DNA from: Galbula dea
Lineage: Eukaryota > Chordata > Aves > Piciformes > Galbulidae
Direction: 5' to 3'
Assembly: GCA_013399015.1 (NCBI GenBank)
Contig: VWZX01009005.1
Span: forward strand, 828,716 to 892,715
Length of the DNA: 64,000 bases
Shown: piece after piece, positions 22,749-35,800 of the stretch
Position numbering within the stretch: position 1 is the stretch's first letter
Layout: the number at the start of each line of letters is the position of its first letter
The notes under the pieces: model-generated
What the model saw: the letters and a program-made list of their open reading frames with translations, nothing else
Told to the model about the DNA's origin: nothing
Databases searched by the model: none
Made by a program: the position numbers and the translations under genes

Positions 22749-25700
22749 AATATAGTCTGCTATATGTCTACTTGACTTGATTGCTACCTCACATGAACAT
22801 CTTTCCTGAGTAACTTTTATCATAGTTGAGCAGCAGTGTTCACCTTTTCTGCATTTTTTTAAATTAGTTTAAAAGGCACCTTTGTGAGGTGTGGCTGTGA
22901 ATAATTCATGAGTCATTAACTGACTTACATTCAAGCATATTATCTGTAAAATTTATAATAAAGATACAGGTTAAACCACATGAATCCTGATAGTTTCTCA
23001 GCTCTGTGCCCTATAGAACAAATAAGTTCTCACTTAAGGCATTGAAAAGGCTTTTACTGAGCATTTTGGTTTACTACAACATGGAGGACCATGGGAGATA
23101 CTCCAAGAAGGCTTAACATGACACTTCCAGGGAGAGCACTGCAAAACCTGGCATAAATTTGTATGGAAGACTAACTGATGTGAACAGAAATCACAGATAA
23201 TTTTCTGCCTTTGAACACCATGAAAATACTCTATACTCTGGTATATGAATTGTATGCTATCAGTAAGCAGTTGCATCTTTTCTTGATCAACAGTAGATTA
23301 TTTTCACTCTCCATAATGCTTTGGTTGATATTTCTGGAGCATGTGGTATAATCACTCAGTGATTACTGAAGTCTCTAAAAAGGAAAAATGGCAAACCATT
23401 TTGGTTGTACTGTTTTGAAATATACAAACACTGGCCTGTTCTCTTGCTGTAATCAACTCTGTTACTCTGCAGTGGACTTCTGTTAGCTGAGGGAGGCATA
23501 ACAACTTTTCACTACTTAAGTAACTAAAATCAGGTTGTTGACACCAAGGCTGTGTGAACAAGTTGAAAAAAAACTGAAGTGTTTGCAATGAAAAAACCCC
23601 CACAAAGTTCTTTATGAACAGAATTTCAGATAATTGCAGAGTTAATACATGAAACACCAAACTAACACCTACAGTTTTTTTCTGTGGCTTTAACTGAAGA
23701 ACCTTTTGCTACTTCTGCTCTCTTTTGGAGGTGTGATGGGGTGTACAGGTCAAAGTACATGGAGGAATTGTCATTGCCATTCCCAGAAATAGAAAACTGT
23801 ATTGTAAAGCTAGTATCTTTTATTTTACACCAACCAAAATGAATGTTCAATTAATTCTGAAGTTAAATTGCTTTTACTTAAGTGCTTATAAAATTCAGAA
23901 GTTGCAATTTTAGATATGGTAAAAATGTAAAATTGGTCTAGTTGTTTTACTGGCATTGGAACTGTCCTTGTTGAGTACATAGGATGAACTATAGCTATGT
24001 TGATTAGAGTGCTAAGTCAGAAGAAACAAGAAATGCAAAGAAATAATAAAACAGTAAGTTATGCTATTATCACTATTTTAGAAACACTAAATACATGCAT
24101 TCAAGGACATGCATGTAGATTGAGAAGACCTGAGTTACCTATCCAACCTCCTGCTGGAGTCAGAAAGATAGCAAAAATTATTTTCTTGTTTTCAACACCT
24201 TTCCTGACGTGCAGTCAAAGCAGAGCATGCTCTCAGGTTTGTACTTAGGAACACCAAATGAGTTAGAAAATGAGCAAGAGAGCTTACTGCCATTGTTTCT
24301 GCTGTCATACTTGTACCACTATCTATGTAGCATAAGCATTGTCCAAAACTGAACAGGTCATTGAAGGGGTGCCCTCTGTGGAAGGTTAATGGGCTCAGGA
24401 ACCCAGACGAGACAGCAACACCACCACAGATGTGAAAGAAGGACTAGGGTATCTGTTTTATTCCAGAAACATTAGTTGGTCTAAGAAAACACATTACCTA
24501 TGGCAAAGGAAGGTTCTGAGGTACAGGCAGAGAGATCTTCCTTGGAATGCCCTTTTAGGGGAGCTGCTTTATGCTACAGAGTAAAGAACACCCTCAAAGC
24601 CTGTTGCTTGAAGATACAAGAATTCACATATTATCCAGATTACTTTGATTGGAATATGCTAGTGTCACAAAATGCCTGTACTTGATTTCTTTAATCCTTG
24701 TCACAAAATCAGAAGATATTACTTATTTGCTGCCTGTTAAAAAAATGTTAAGAATTACTTAGTGCTATGCCTCTGCTGCTATTACATTGAAATAGCTTCT
24801 TGATTACTTACTATTGTGATTGTTTCAGTCTTTGTGGTCTCACAATTCAAATGATACTGAATTGTTATAAAACTTTGAAATATGAAGCACATCAGAGATG
24901 AACAAATGTGGAAAATGTCAACAAGGATACTTTGATTTTATGACCACAGAACTGTGTGAAAGGTATTAGAGCTTGATATATCTGTCTGTATGAAACTGAA
25001 GAACTCTTACTAATTTCTGTTCCCCAGCAGCTGCTATTTAAAGAATACAGTCAAGTCTTTCAGTTTTTGCTGCTAATCCACACGCAGTGGACACGTTGGT
25101 TCTTTCTTGTATAAACTGTGTTCTCTCTGGATCCTCTTCCAGTTAATGGGTATTTTTCTCAAATAGTCGATATTGAAATAAATGCAGCAACAAATGCAGT
25201 ATTTCAAATTGCTGAGATATGTAGGCTTGTTTATGTGAACCCAAGCAGCACAGGTTCCCCTGCACCAGGGGAGTTCCCTGCCACTCACTGGCATGCCCAC
25301 TTTCGGTCACCATCTCCCCAGTAAAGCACCCAAGCCTTTAGGGTTGGCTGTGCTGCCTTTATTCAACGCACAACTTGCACTTAAGCAGAAAAATGTGTTG
25401 CTTGCTTGCTTCTAAATGTGCTAAGCATGTCGGCTTTCACTAACGTTAGGTGAATTGAACAAACCGTTGGTTTGATCCCCAAAAGGCCCAGCCAGCGTAG
25501 CCTGACAAGATCCGGCCCCCGTGAACCCGTGCTGCTCGATGCTGAAGCCATTGCTTGCTTTTAATTATTAATAAGCCACATGCTGAAACAGTTCTGAAAA
25601 CATCTTGCTCGGTATCAGAACGACAGTTGTATGACTTACCACGCGCTGCTTTAAAATACTAACACGGCAGCAGAATGTCCCTGCCTCCTTATAAGCCCAC

Positions 25701-25934
25701 TACAAATCTGCACCTACTCCTAGGCTGGCCCAGGCCCCCACCTCCAACGGCAGCACACGGAGGCTGTCAGCTCCCTACGGCAGCGCTTCGCTCCAGACAA
25801 GCGAAAAACCCCCGTACGGCGACCGAGATACCCCTCCCGGCCCGACACGCAAGCTCGTACTGCACGGCTTCTCCACCCAACCCCGCCCCGGGTCCTTGCT
25901 CGCCCAACCAAAGCATCCTTTCGTCCACCGGGGT

Positions 25935-25952
25935 GTGCTGGGAGGTGTAGTC
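25935..25952 (-). promoter_or_regulatory. ZNF143-type element in TBCE promoter
   Basis: Read on the minus strand, ACTACACCTCCCAGCACAC matches ACTACAnnTCCCAGnA closely. It sits about 90 bases upstream of the CCAAT/YY1-like cluster, where the transcription start is expected. Confidence 0.65.
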
Positions 25953-26029
25953 CATGGACGGCAAGTCTAGGCCTGCCGTCGCCTCGGCGAACTGTATTAC
26001 CCAGAGAGCTCCGCGGCGGCGGATTGGTC

Positions 26030-26058
26030 ACGATGGCGATTACTTCACGGGGTCGAAG
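26030..26058 (+). other. TBCE: TBCE possible non-coding exon 1 (5' UTR), approximate
   Basis: A donor CGAAG|GTGAGG follows 26058 just after the YY1-like CGATGGCG. Joined to the acceptor TCTCTGCAG at 26683 it would give a short non-coding first exon, as in mammalian TBCE. The start site and the donor choice are inferred; other GT donors in the island are possible. Confidence 0.4.
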
Positions 26059-26683
26059 GTGAGGGTAGGATAATAGGGCGAAGCCGGGGGCTTGGGGCCA
26101 ATGGGAGCGCGCCGATAGGTGCAGCGGGGAGGGCCGACAGTTGTTGGTCGGTGCAGGACGGAAGAGGGTTAGTGAGAGCTACTTGTGGTTACCGGTGTTT
26201 AGTGTTACCGTTTCGTTCCCGGGCACGTGTGCGAAGAAGGCGAGCCGGCGTGTGGGCCTGTTCCGGGGCCGCTTATCCTGTCCGGTGCGTTACCTGCCCT
26301 CCTCCTGCGGCTGCTTCGTTCCCCGCCGAGAGGCGGTGGCTTGCTGTAACGGCAGTAGCTGCGGCGCGCCAGGCCCTTGCGGGGCGGGGGCGCTGCCACG
26401 CCTCTCGCCGGCAGTGTGGTGCCAGAGGTACCTCGCTTCGCGGCGGGGCAGGAGGGCGGGCTGGCCTGCTGTGATCTTCGCTGCGGAGGGCGCCGCTCGG
26501 AGGACAGAGGTGTGCGGTCTGTGGTTTGAAAGCGCTGCCGAAGGACGCTGCTCGGTAACGGGGGTCGCTCCCGCAGCAGCAGTGCTGGGAGGGCAGGCCT
26601 TGGCTGCAGGGGTCCAACGCGATGCCATGCGGTAAAACAGCTAAGACTAAGGGGCTTATGAAAGCTATGACTTGTCTCTGCAG

Positions 26684-26817
26684 GTCTGCGGGTATCTCAG
26701 ACCTCAGTTTTACCGGGATGACTGCGTGGATCCCTTCTGATGCACTGGGTCGAAGGATCTTGTGTGGCACGGAGTATGGAACTGTGCGCTACGTTGGCAG
26801 TGTTCCTCCTACAGCAG
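26684..26817 (+). CDS. TBCE: TBCE exon E1 (first coding exon; ATG at 26718)
   Basis: A pyrimidine-rich acceptor TCTCTGCAG ends at 26683 and the donor is GCAG|GTGAAC. It encodes residues 1-33 (MTAWIPSDALGRR to PPTA) and the first base of glycine 34. The first residues differ from mammals while GRR onwards is conserved, as usual for this protein. Confidence 0.93.
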
Positions 26818-29800
26818 GTGAACATCACAGTAGTAAATAATCTCTACATTTAATCGTCTTTTTCAAAATTCTAATTACGTCCTTAATTTAAAAGAAAAAT
26901 TGTTAAGCAGAATGTGGCAATTTACAAATTGTTTTTTTCCTCATTGTTCTTGCAAATTCTTCATTGGTTTTGGCAACTTCTAATCTAGATAAGTTGCTGG
27001 GGTTTTTTAGAAGTCAGAGTTGTCAGAAGTACTTTTGGTTGAAATTGGTTATATTTTTTCTTGCAGTGGAAAGATCTTAGTGCCTTCCTTTTTCCCATTA
27101 GTTTTCATGAACAGTCTGTTCCCTGATCTCTGTGTACTGGCATAGTCTGGAGAGGAGAGACGGGCACCAGCAGCAGATCAACAGACTAGATGCTCTTTTG
27201 ATAACATATTCAAATTCATGGAGACAAATAAGACTTAGCCCAGCTTGCTGAAAGATCTGATGCCTCTGGTTGTGACAGCACTATATTGCATCTTTGAAAA
27301 ATTTTGATGAGAGGATGGGGAGAGGGAGATTGCTGATGCTTGGAAGGAGACTGGCCTTGCATACAGTTCTAGAAGAGGTAAGAAGGGTGCAGTTCCTGGA
27401 AATATCATGTAGCATGTTCCCTTGGAATCCATTTCCAAGTGTAAGAACAACAAGATGGTAACTGGGAATATTTGATATTTGTAAAGAATACAAAGTTGTG
27501 CTTGGCAAACCTAATTACCTTCTCTGATGATATGACTGGGAATATGGACAAGGGAGAAAAGGGGATGTAAAAAGGGGATTCTTTGACTTCAATAACTGTT
27601 CTAACACTGTCTGTATCTTGGAAGTTGGAGAAACACAAGTCAGATGAGTGGACTGAAAGTCTGCAGGTCTGTCAAGTGGAAGAGTGCTAATTAATGACTT
27701 GATACCTGGTAATGGACAAGTACTACAGAAATAAATGCTGGGCTCTGTATTGTTTAGCATGTTCATCAGTGTATCAGATAATGAATAGCATTCACCCTCA
27801 ACTAGCCAATATGCCAAAAAGTAGAATTGCAGTCCAGAGCAAGCTTTATGAACTTTAAGTTTGGGCCCAAGAGATTCAAGAAGGATACATTTCCATATAT
27901 ACTGTGAAACAAACCTGTGTATCAGTAAAAACCAGGAAGCCACTAGCAGCCAACAGGTTCTACTGTAAAGGATTTAGGGTGAATACTGTCATAAATACAG
28001 GCCAACAATGAGGTCCAATCACAAGCAAGGTATGTGATGTGCTAGGTTACCTCAGAACATTGAACACAGCCAGCAAATCAAAAGAAGCTGTTATCCCTTT
28101 CTGGAGTCAGGAGTTTTTGATAAGGTTGGAAAATGTGTCTTGTTTGTGACCATCTCAGTTCTAAAGGGGTGTGGATAAACTCGAGAGGATCCAGCAGAGG
28201 GTTGCCAATCTGGTCAAGGGCATAGACCACATAAGTGTGAAGGAGATAATAGTCACCTGCTTTGAGAGGTTAGGCTAGATGAACTTGAGAGGTTGCTTCC
28301 AACCATGATTTCTATGGCTATGTTGCCATAAAAAAATGTGTCTACTGTATTTTTCAGGAATTTGGCTTGGCATAGAGTGGGATGATCCTCAGAGAGGAAA
28401 ACATGATGGTACCTATGAAGGAACACAGTATTTTAAATGCAGGTGAGTTGATTCAAAGCATTGACATGTAATGTATATTGACAAGACTGTAATATAAGAA
28501 TGCCATGTCATGTTTTCAGAGGTATATAATAAAATGTTAATTTTGGATGTTATTAGTATTACCTTTAGTAGGTTTAGACCTTCTTTAGTAAGGAAATCAG
28601 TATGCCCTAACTTACTTTCCTTAGGTAATTCTGAAGTGAAATGTTGATCCATATTAACTGTCTCAAATATTGTTTAGATTTGGACTTAAGATAACTTGCA
28701 TGTATATTGTTAATAGAGATTACCAGGTTGCTGGTAGTGATTTGGATTGTATTTGTATCACTGGGGAATTGTTAAGTAAGTTTGCTTGCATTTAAATGTG
28801 GAAAACACAGGGTAGCTGTGTGGAGTTTAAGTGTATACAAGCATTACATTTAAAATCTTGAGCACTTCACATATTTGAAATTGGGTAATGCAGGACTCTA
28901 GGGTTGATGCTAACAGCAGGAAGCTGTTGATTTCCATGTTGAAGGACACTGCAGCAGCTAAAAGTTTGGGAGTTAAAAAAGTAACTGGATGAATTCCTAG
29001 AGAAAAAGTCATCCATGGTTCTTAAACACTAAGGGCTGCCAGCTCAGTAAGTTCCTGAGCTTTGAAGTGGTGAAGGATGAGAGAATATTCTGTGTCTAGA
29101 TCATGAAAATATTTGCCCTGTTGTCTTGTTTTTAGCCCAACCATTTTCTAATGGCAGCTTTTGGAGAAAGGATGTGGTGTTACACAGGTGTTTGTTTTAA
29201 CCATTGGGTCACAGCCAGTTTTAGGCTGATGAGATGAGGTGGAGAGATTTCTAGGTCTTTTTCCACCTCCTACTTTCCAAGGCTAGTAGTAACTGTAGAA
29301 GGGTGGTTTCATTACAATTTGATCCTGACTGTTCAAATGAACATTCAAATGAAATGAATCTATTATAAATCAAATCCTGTGACAGTGAGCACTCAATTAA
29401 TAAAAGGCTTTTGAAAATATGAAAGAAAATGACAAACCAAGAAAATAAATCAAGAGTTGTCTGTGATCTTGCTTTCTTGGATGTGTTTTCACTTGATTTG
29501 TTGAAAAATGTAAGACGACTTTTCTCTGAAATTAATGCCTCATGTTAATTATCTTCCAAAAAGTTACAGCCATTGATGAGAGGATAAGCAAATGTTTTCT
29601 TTTTTAATTTGCATGTAAATGAAAGTCATAAGAATAGCTGGATGAAGTCAGTCCAAAGATTTATCTTGCTTGGTTTCCTGCCTCTGACACTGGCAAAATG
29701 ATGAGATGACTGGAGAAGTGTGAAAAAGAAAAGTATGTAGTGACAGTTTTCCAGAGTCTCATTAGCTTTGGCTGCTCATGGTTCAAAGTTTTTTCCAGAG

Positions 29801-32800
29801 CCAGAGGTGGTTTATTTGTAGAAGCACTTTGTTTTGCTTTCAGTGGATGATTCAACAGAGAAAATTTGTCAGGAGTATTTCATCTAAAAGAATAATTATA
29901 AGCTTTTAGTAGCAAAGCATGTGTTTGCTAACCTTGGAGGGTGTGTTTTCTGGTTGTGAAAATTGTGATCATTTCCATTTCTGTGAGTAGATGAGCCTTT
30001 TTTGGTTTTGTTTTGTTTTAGTTTCTCCTACCTGAATATAGGAATATGATATGAAAGGGACTTAGAACTGTTGCTGTGAAGTGCCACATAGAAGAAAAAA
30101 AGAAAAAAGTTAAAATTATTATATCTGTATTGTAAGGAAAGTAGGTCTAGTTTTGAATCTACCAAAAGCTATTCTGGAGACAGATGGAATTCTCTGAGGT
30201 AGCAGAGGAGGCTACTGTATTTGTAGAGAGACCTGATAGCAGTTCAGAGCTTATTAAACAATATACTTCATTATCAGTTCAGATCAAAGCTGTTCTCAAG
30301 CCAGCAAGTAGAACTGCTTGGTCTCAGACTGAATCATCAGAAGACTTTATTATAAAATTCAAAATTGAAAAGTAGCTATTTTGAAGTTCTTGTGGGAATA
30401 GTATCTCTTACTTATAGCCAAATGGGCATAAAAAGGGAAGAGCAGACTATATTGAGTAGTACGAATCAGAAGTTTTAGTCTATATCTTCTTAACTTCTAC
30501 TTTTGGGTAAGGTGGAAGCCCTAGAGGCCTCATTATCAGAAAATCAGTTCTTCAGAAAAATAAATAACTAAACACCTTTGGGGGCTGGATATTTTTTCTG
30601 TTATAACTAATAATAAAGAAAGGCTTAAGGAGGATAAGCACACTTAATAGAAGAAAAAAAAAATCAACATTGCTGGATTTTTCTTAGCTAAAGAATTGGA
30701 AATAACAGTTTTAGAGCAAACCATGTTGTGTGAATTAATGTATTAGCAGAAGCTGCTTCTTAAAGGTTTTGAATTTAATTGAAACAGTTTCCAAATTTAA
30801 GTTAGTTATATTCTGCTGTAGGATAAATGATAAAAGCAATTGGTTGGCCATTCTGAATCTTTCTGGACAGAAGAAGCAATTGAACATGCTGTGAATGTTT
30901 TTCAGAAACACAAGTGCTTCACATTTGTCTGCATACAATATTTCTATACATGTGTATAGCATAGCATGCTTCCAGGAGATAAGATCTCAGGTAGTGATCT
31001 CAGTTCTTATTGTAAGAATCACTTTTTAGTGAAGCTGCATATACCCATAACCAACTTATATATAGTGATCTTTAAACATATTGTTCTTACAATATCTGTT
31101 CTTTGTATTCTGCTTTGTTCCACTCAGAGAAAGTCCTTCTGGAGTCTAAAAGAAGAAATAATAGTTCTAGCAGTCAGCCATTACTAACAAAAATCTGTGC
31201 AGACTGACTGGTAGTTGGTGTACTGATTGTAAGATGTAGGCAAACTTAAGTAAAAAGTGGTTACCTTATTTTATTTTTAAAATGCTAAAAAACCCCACAA
31301 AACCACAAATCCCACAACCTGAAATGTCACCTCTTTACTACTGCTGTTTGGGGGTGGGCAAGGAATAGGTTTCTTTATATAAATGTATATTTATATATAA
31401 AAATAAATAAAATTTCTATTTTTTTTTCATCAAATCCTATTGGTAGTATCTTTTGCATACAACTTTACTTTGCTCACTCCCTGAGTTCTGATAAACAGAA
31501 GCAGCTGATGGAGTAGCTGGTGTTGTAAACAAATGCAATGAAAGAACATTTTTTTTAAATTCCTTTTAAGGTAATTTTGAAAATAATGCTTTTTTTTTTT
31601 TTTTAAAGCAAAGTAAATATTTCAGAGTGACATTTCCAAATCAGATCATAAGAGGAAAATAAAACTGAATTTGAGGCTCTCAGTTACTGGAGATCTCATT
31701 ACTGGAAGTTCTTCTTTGTAGTCTTTGTTTGGGCAAATCAGTAGGTCTGCTTACAGCTGTATGTGGAGTCACCATCCCTGGAGGTTTTTAAGAGGCAGGC
31801 AGATGTGTTTCTTCAGGGGATGATTTAGGGACAAGAGTAGTGTAGGGCTATCAGTTGGACTCGATGATCTTGAGGGTCCTTTCCACTAGTAATGATTCTA
31901 TGATTCTATATGTGGTCTTTAGTTAAAGTTTTTTGGAAATATGACCTAACCTTTTATGTTTCATGGCAGTACATTTATGTGGGTCATTTATTATGTGGTT
32001 CTTAAGAAAAAACTGCCACATTTTAAAATATACTGGCATCACAGGCACGTTCATCAACTGGAATAGCTAGCAATGGCAGCACGCATGCTCTACTGGCATT
32101 TTTGTCATGATAATAAAGTTATGTTTCCTAGTAACTGAGGAAGCTGCTATTACAGCTGTCACTTGTAGTAGTGTACTGCATCAGTACTGACCTATGTAAT
32201 TAAGATAAGCTGTGTTCTACTATCCTTCAGGAGAAATGAGGAGTAATCAAGCTTTAAATTAGTATTAAAATTTATATACAGCTTTTGAAACATGAGTACA
32301 CTTTCAAATAAAGTCTTGTCTCATAAACCCATTCACACAGTTACATGCATGTGCTCCCATGGGAGAGGTGAGTTACAAGCCCATATACCTCCCCTGGGAA
32401 TGTGAGTGGGAGACATGGGTGCTGCAGCTTCTGTGTCACTGCGCTGTGTCCTGTGGTCTATTAATGTGTGCACTGGTAGAAGGCACCCCTGATGTCTCAC
32501 ATGTGAACTGAGGTATGGGATATATATGTTACTCCCCACAATGTCTGTTCTTGCTGGGCACAGGCTCACATTGGCATCTGACTGGGAGGCAGCTCTGTCT
32601 TCCTAGGCAGAGACATGCTACTGGTGCGTTGACTTTCAGTGGCATCAAACTAGGTTTTGACTGCTACTCTGGTACCCTCTTTCTCCCCATGTTCAGGCTT
32701 CTTTTATGCTTCCTGTCAAGTGGAGTCCTCCCTTCTGTTTCATCTGTCAGAAAGGCATCTTCTGTATTTGCCTTCCTCTCCGTCAGTTTTGGGCATTCCA

Positions 32801-35800
32801 TTCACACATAGTGTTTACACAGGCATTGCTATTTCAACAGCTGCTTTTATCCTTTACATTTTGCAAGGGAGGATGTGTGGATTCCCCAGCAGCAGATGAC
32901 ATTCTTCACTGCCTACTTCTCAAGATGGGAGTAACATCCTGCTGTATCACACATTTAGAGTCGTAATTGAAAGGAACACATTCCCCCCTTGCAAAGGAAT
33001 ATGTTTAGTTCTTCCCAGATTGCTTTCCAGAGGAATCCTGATATTTCAGCAGATGTTATTATTGCAAGTATTGACCATATTCAATTGTAATCTGTTTCCT
33101 CAAGTCTGACTTTTCATAGCAAGCCAGAGAAATGGGGGAAAGAACAGTAAAGCTTGCTTCTATGATGTTTTCAGCGTGGCAGAATTGCAATTGCTTCCAC
33201 TAAGTTTTCTTCTGATGAACACTTGGACTTTAGTATGTTTGTGTAGTCCTGAAATGCCAGGTTATCCTGGCAAAGGTGTTATGTGTTTTCAGTTTTTCCA
33301 AAAAGATCTGTTTATATTGATTGGACTATCTGTCCTTAAAGAATGACAGATTCACCTCTAGGAATATCTACTTAGAGCATAAACACACTCTTCAAATACA
33401 GGAAAATGTCAGTGTCATTTTAGCGCCTATGAAGAAAAAGCAGTTGTCATTCACAAGGGGGAAATGTGTTCCCAAGATTCCTTTTAGCCTCAGAAGGCCT
33501 TGATTAGGAAGTTTTGATTGTGTCACTGGACCCATTAGAGACTTCTGCTCTCTGCTGTTAACAGAACAGTGTTCTTAACCACTATTCAAATATGTTCTCT
33601 GCACCACAGATGTCTGTCTTTTCCTTGTTATGTGAAAGCTCAGACTCAGCTTTCACATGTTTGACTAAGGTAGACTTGCAAGAACTTCCGGGTACTTGCT
33701 GGTGTTGGCAAAACTTTGCCTGTGCAGTCAGGAACTGGATACACAGTAGCAGGTTAGCATTGGGTGTTTACTACAGTGTGTTGAGTCTTCTAAAAGGTGT
33801 CTGGTCTGTTGAGCGGCTGAAGGAAGAGATCTGTTCAGAGCCTATCTAGAAAAGACATGCATGGATTCAACTGACTATATTTTATGACCTTTGTAGTGTG
33901 TGTACTCCAGTCAAGATGGTAATTGCCTTGAGATAATCATTGCGAACAGCAGGTCCTGAGCAAGGAAAGCCCTTCCATCCACCTTTAGGATCTAGGCTGT
34001 GAAGGCTGAGAGCTCTCTCCTTGGCTCAGAAGCTTCCTTCTGTAATCCTCTCAAGGGTGCTAACTGTTGGCAGAACACAGTTAAGTACTACATTATTCTC
34101 AGGTACTGAGAAGTGTATGTGTGACATTTCTCTAGCTTATGAAGAGCCATCATATATACCTGTAATGATGAGCAGTGCCATCACTTTGTTTTGCATGAGT
34201 AAAGAAGAATGATGCCAAATTTCCACTGTATTTAGGGAGACGGTTAACCAGTGAAAGCTGATAGCGAATCTAAATTTTAATGAGTATTTTTCAAGGGCCA
34301 TGGGCATGCTAGCAGATGGGCTTATTGCTTCAGGCTACTGAATCACAAATAGGAAGTGTCCTACAAGCTTACTTCAGAGATTAGGGTCAACCTCTCTATT
34401 TGAAAAGTCATTAAGAAATGTCAGAATTAACCAGAGCCAGCTGGTTGTCAGGGCTCCACTTGGACATATTCCAAATTTTTTGCTTAAAGAAATTGAGGCA
34501 TATCTATGATCTTTTGAGGTCCCTTCCAACTCCTGACATTCTGTGTGATATCTTCTACCACTTCATTTCTGCACAGTGTATTGTCCTGTCTGCAGGACAT
34601 TTTACATACAGGGAAGCAAAATCCCTGTTCTCAGACTTCTGAACGTTCAGTTTAAGTCAGGTTGATCAGTAGTCCACATCTCGTGATATGCGTGCTAGAT
34701 GACTCTTGGGATGAGGATTAATCTGTTTAGTTCCCAGTTATAGAGACTGGCTGCTAATAGGTGTGCTTTTTTATGAGTCCAGGTGCTGCACTTTAGCTCT
34801 TTGATACGTACATATGGCTTATGCAGTTCACACTCCCTAGTGTGACAGTTAATACAGAGTATGTCTTAGGCAACACAAGTCACAGGTAAGTGACCTCTCT
34901 CCCTGAATGCATGATCATTTTGCCTGCAAATAGGTTCCTATTGCAGTCTCCTTTTCTGTCCTGTGTGACAGTTCTTGAAAAAGTAGAACAAATTCACAGA
35001 AAGGAAATGAAAAGGGTGAGTGTGCATTAGATAAGGTAGCATGCACAGTTCTTGCAAGTTACAGGAACAGAAGAGAGAAACCCTTTGCTCTTGCTATGAT
35101 CCAAACAAAAAATAAAAGGTTCTTGAGGGAACACCACGTTTTTCCTGTAGCTTCAAATGACAAGAGGCAAGGTTGCTTGTTTCTTTTGCATTTTTTTTTT
35201 TGTAGGGATAGACTGAGTCTTGCAAAGACAATGAGGAAGGAGATCCAATAGAAATGTTGTTCTAATAGGGCAGAAATGGGCTTAGGAATGGTCACGGTGA
35301 TGGAGAGACCCAAAGGGCTTGGCTGTGCCAGGAATAAATGGCATGTCAGGAGGAATACAGATGTGGGGATTTGGGTCAAATCAGCTCTAGTGAGAGGGTT
35401 GAGGAGAGCAGAAGAAAATTAACACAACTGTTGAATGCAGAGGGATGGTGATAGTAAAATGGGGAGAATCAAGGTGACAGGGAAAAGGACATGAGAAGTC
35501 AGAATAAATACACAGCAAGACCTAGGGCGAATTACAGATAGAAAAGATTACAAGGCTCTTTTCCAGAGCCCCAGGTAGAGTCCTGCACTATCTGCCATCT
35601 ACAAAGCTGTTTGACTTCTTTAAATGCAAAAGTGATATACTTCACAGGTAAGATATATTACAGTTATGATAATGAAAATGCCATCTACTGTTTTGAGGAC
35701 CGTTCAGAAAAAGTCACATTATTACTACACTGGAGGAAGTTTAACATTTAAAGTAGCCAAATGTTTGCAAGCTATGAAGAACTTTGAAGGAACAGAAGAA

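Larger units (their letters stand above)
18251..25670 (+). other. GGPS1 3' UTR of unknown length, then intergenic DNA
   Basis: An ATTAAA lies only 17 bases after the stop (18267-18272), and AATAAA hexamers occur at 22024-22029, 22957-22962 and 24045-24050; I cannot tell which is used. The first kilobase after the stop is AT-rich as expected of a 3' UTR. A microsatellite lies at 19301-19332 and a CR1 3' end at 22438-22748. The rest, about 19400-22400 and 22750-25670, shows no coding exon, no RNA gene and no repeat family that I recognise. Confidence 0.6.
25675..26640. promoter_or_regulatory. CpG island and TBCE promoter
   Basis: GC and CpG content rise sharply between about 25675 and 26640. 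Elements seen are a ZNF143-type site on the minus strand at 25935-25952, a weaker second one at 25991-26009, an inverted CCAAT (ATTGG) at 26023-26027, a YY1-like CGATGGCG at 26031-26038 and a CCAAT at 26098-26102. No TATA box is evident. The likely TBCE start lies at about 26030-26060. The many open frames in the island are a by-product of high GC. Confidence 0.8.

Noticed and set aside
26141..26770. Long overlapping open frames on both strands in the TBCE CpG island
   Set aside because: GC-rich DNA lacks stop codons by composition. Frames on both strands overlap one another and show Ala/Arg/Gly/Pro-rich chance peptides with no family match.
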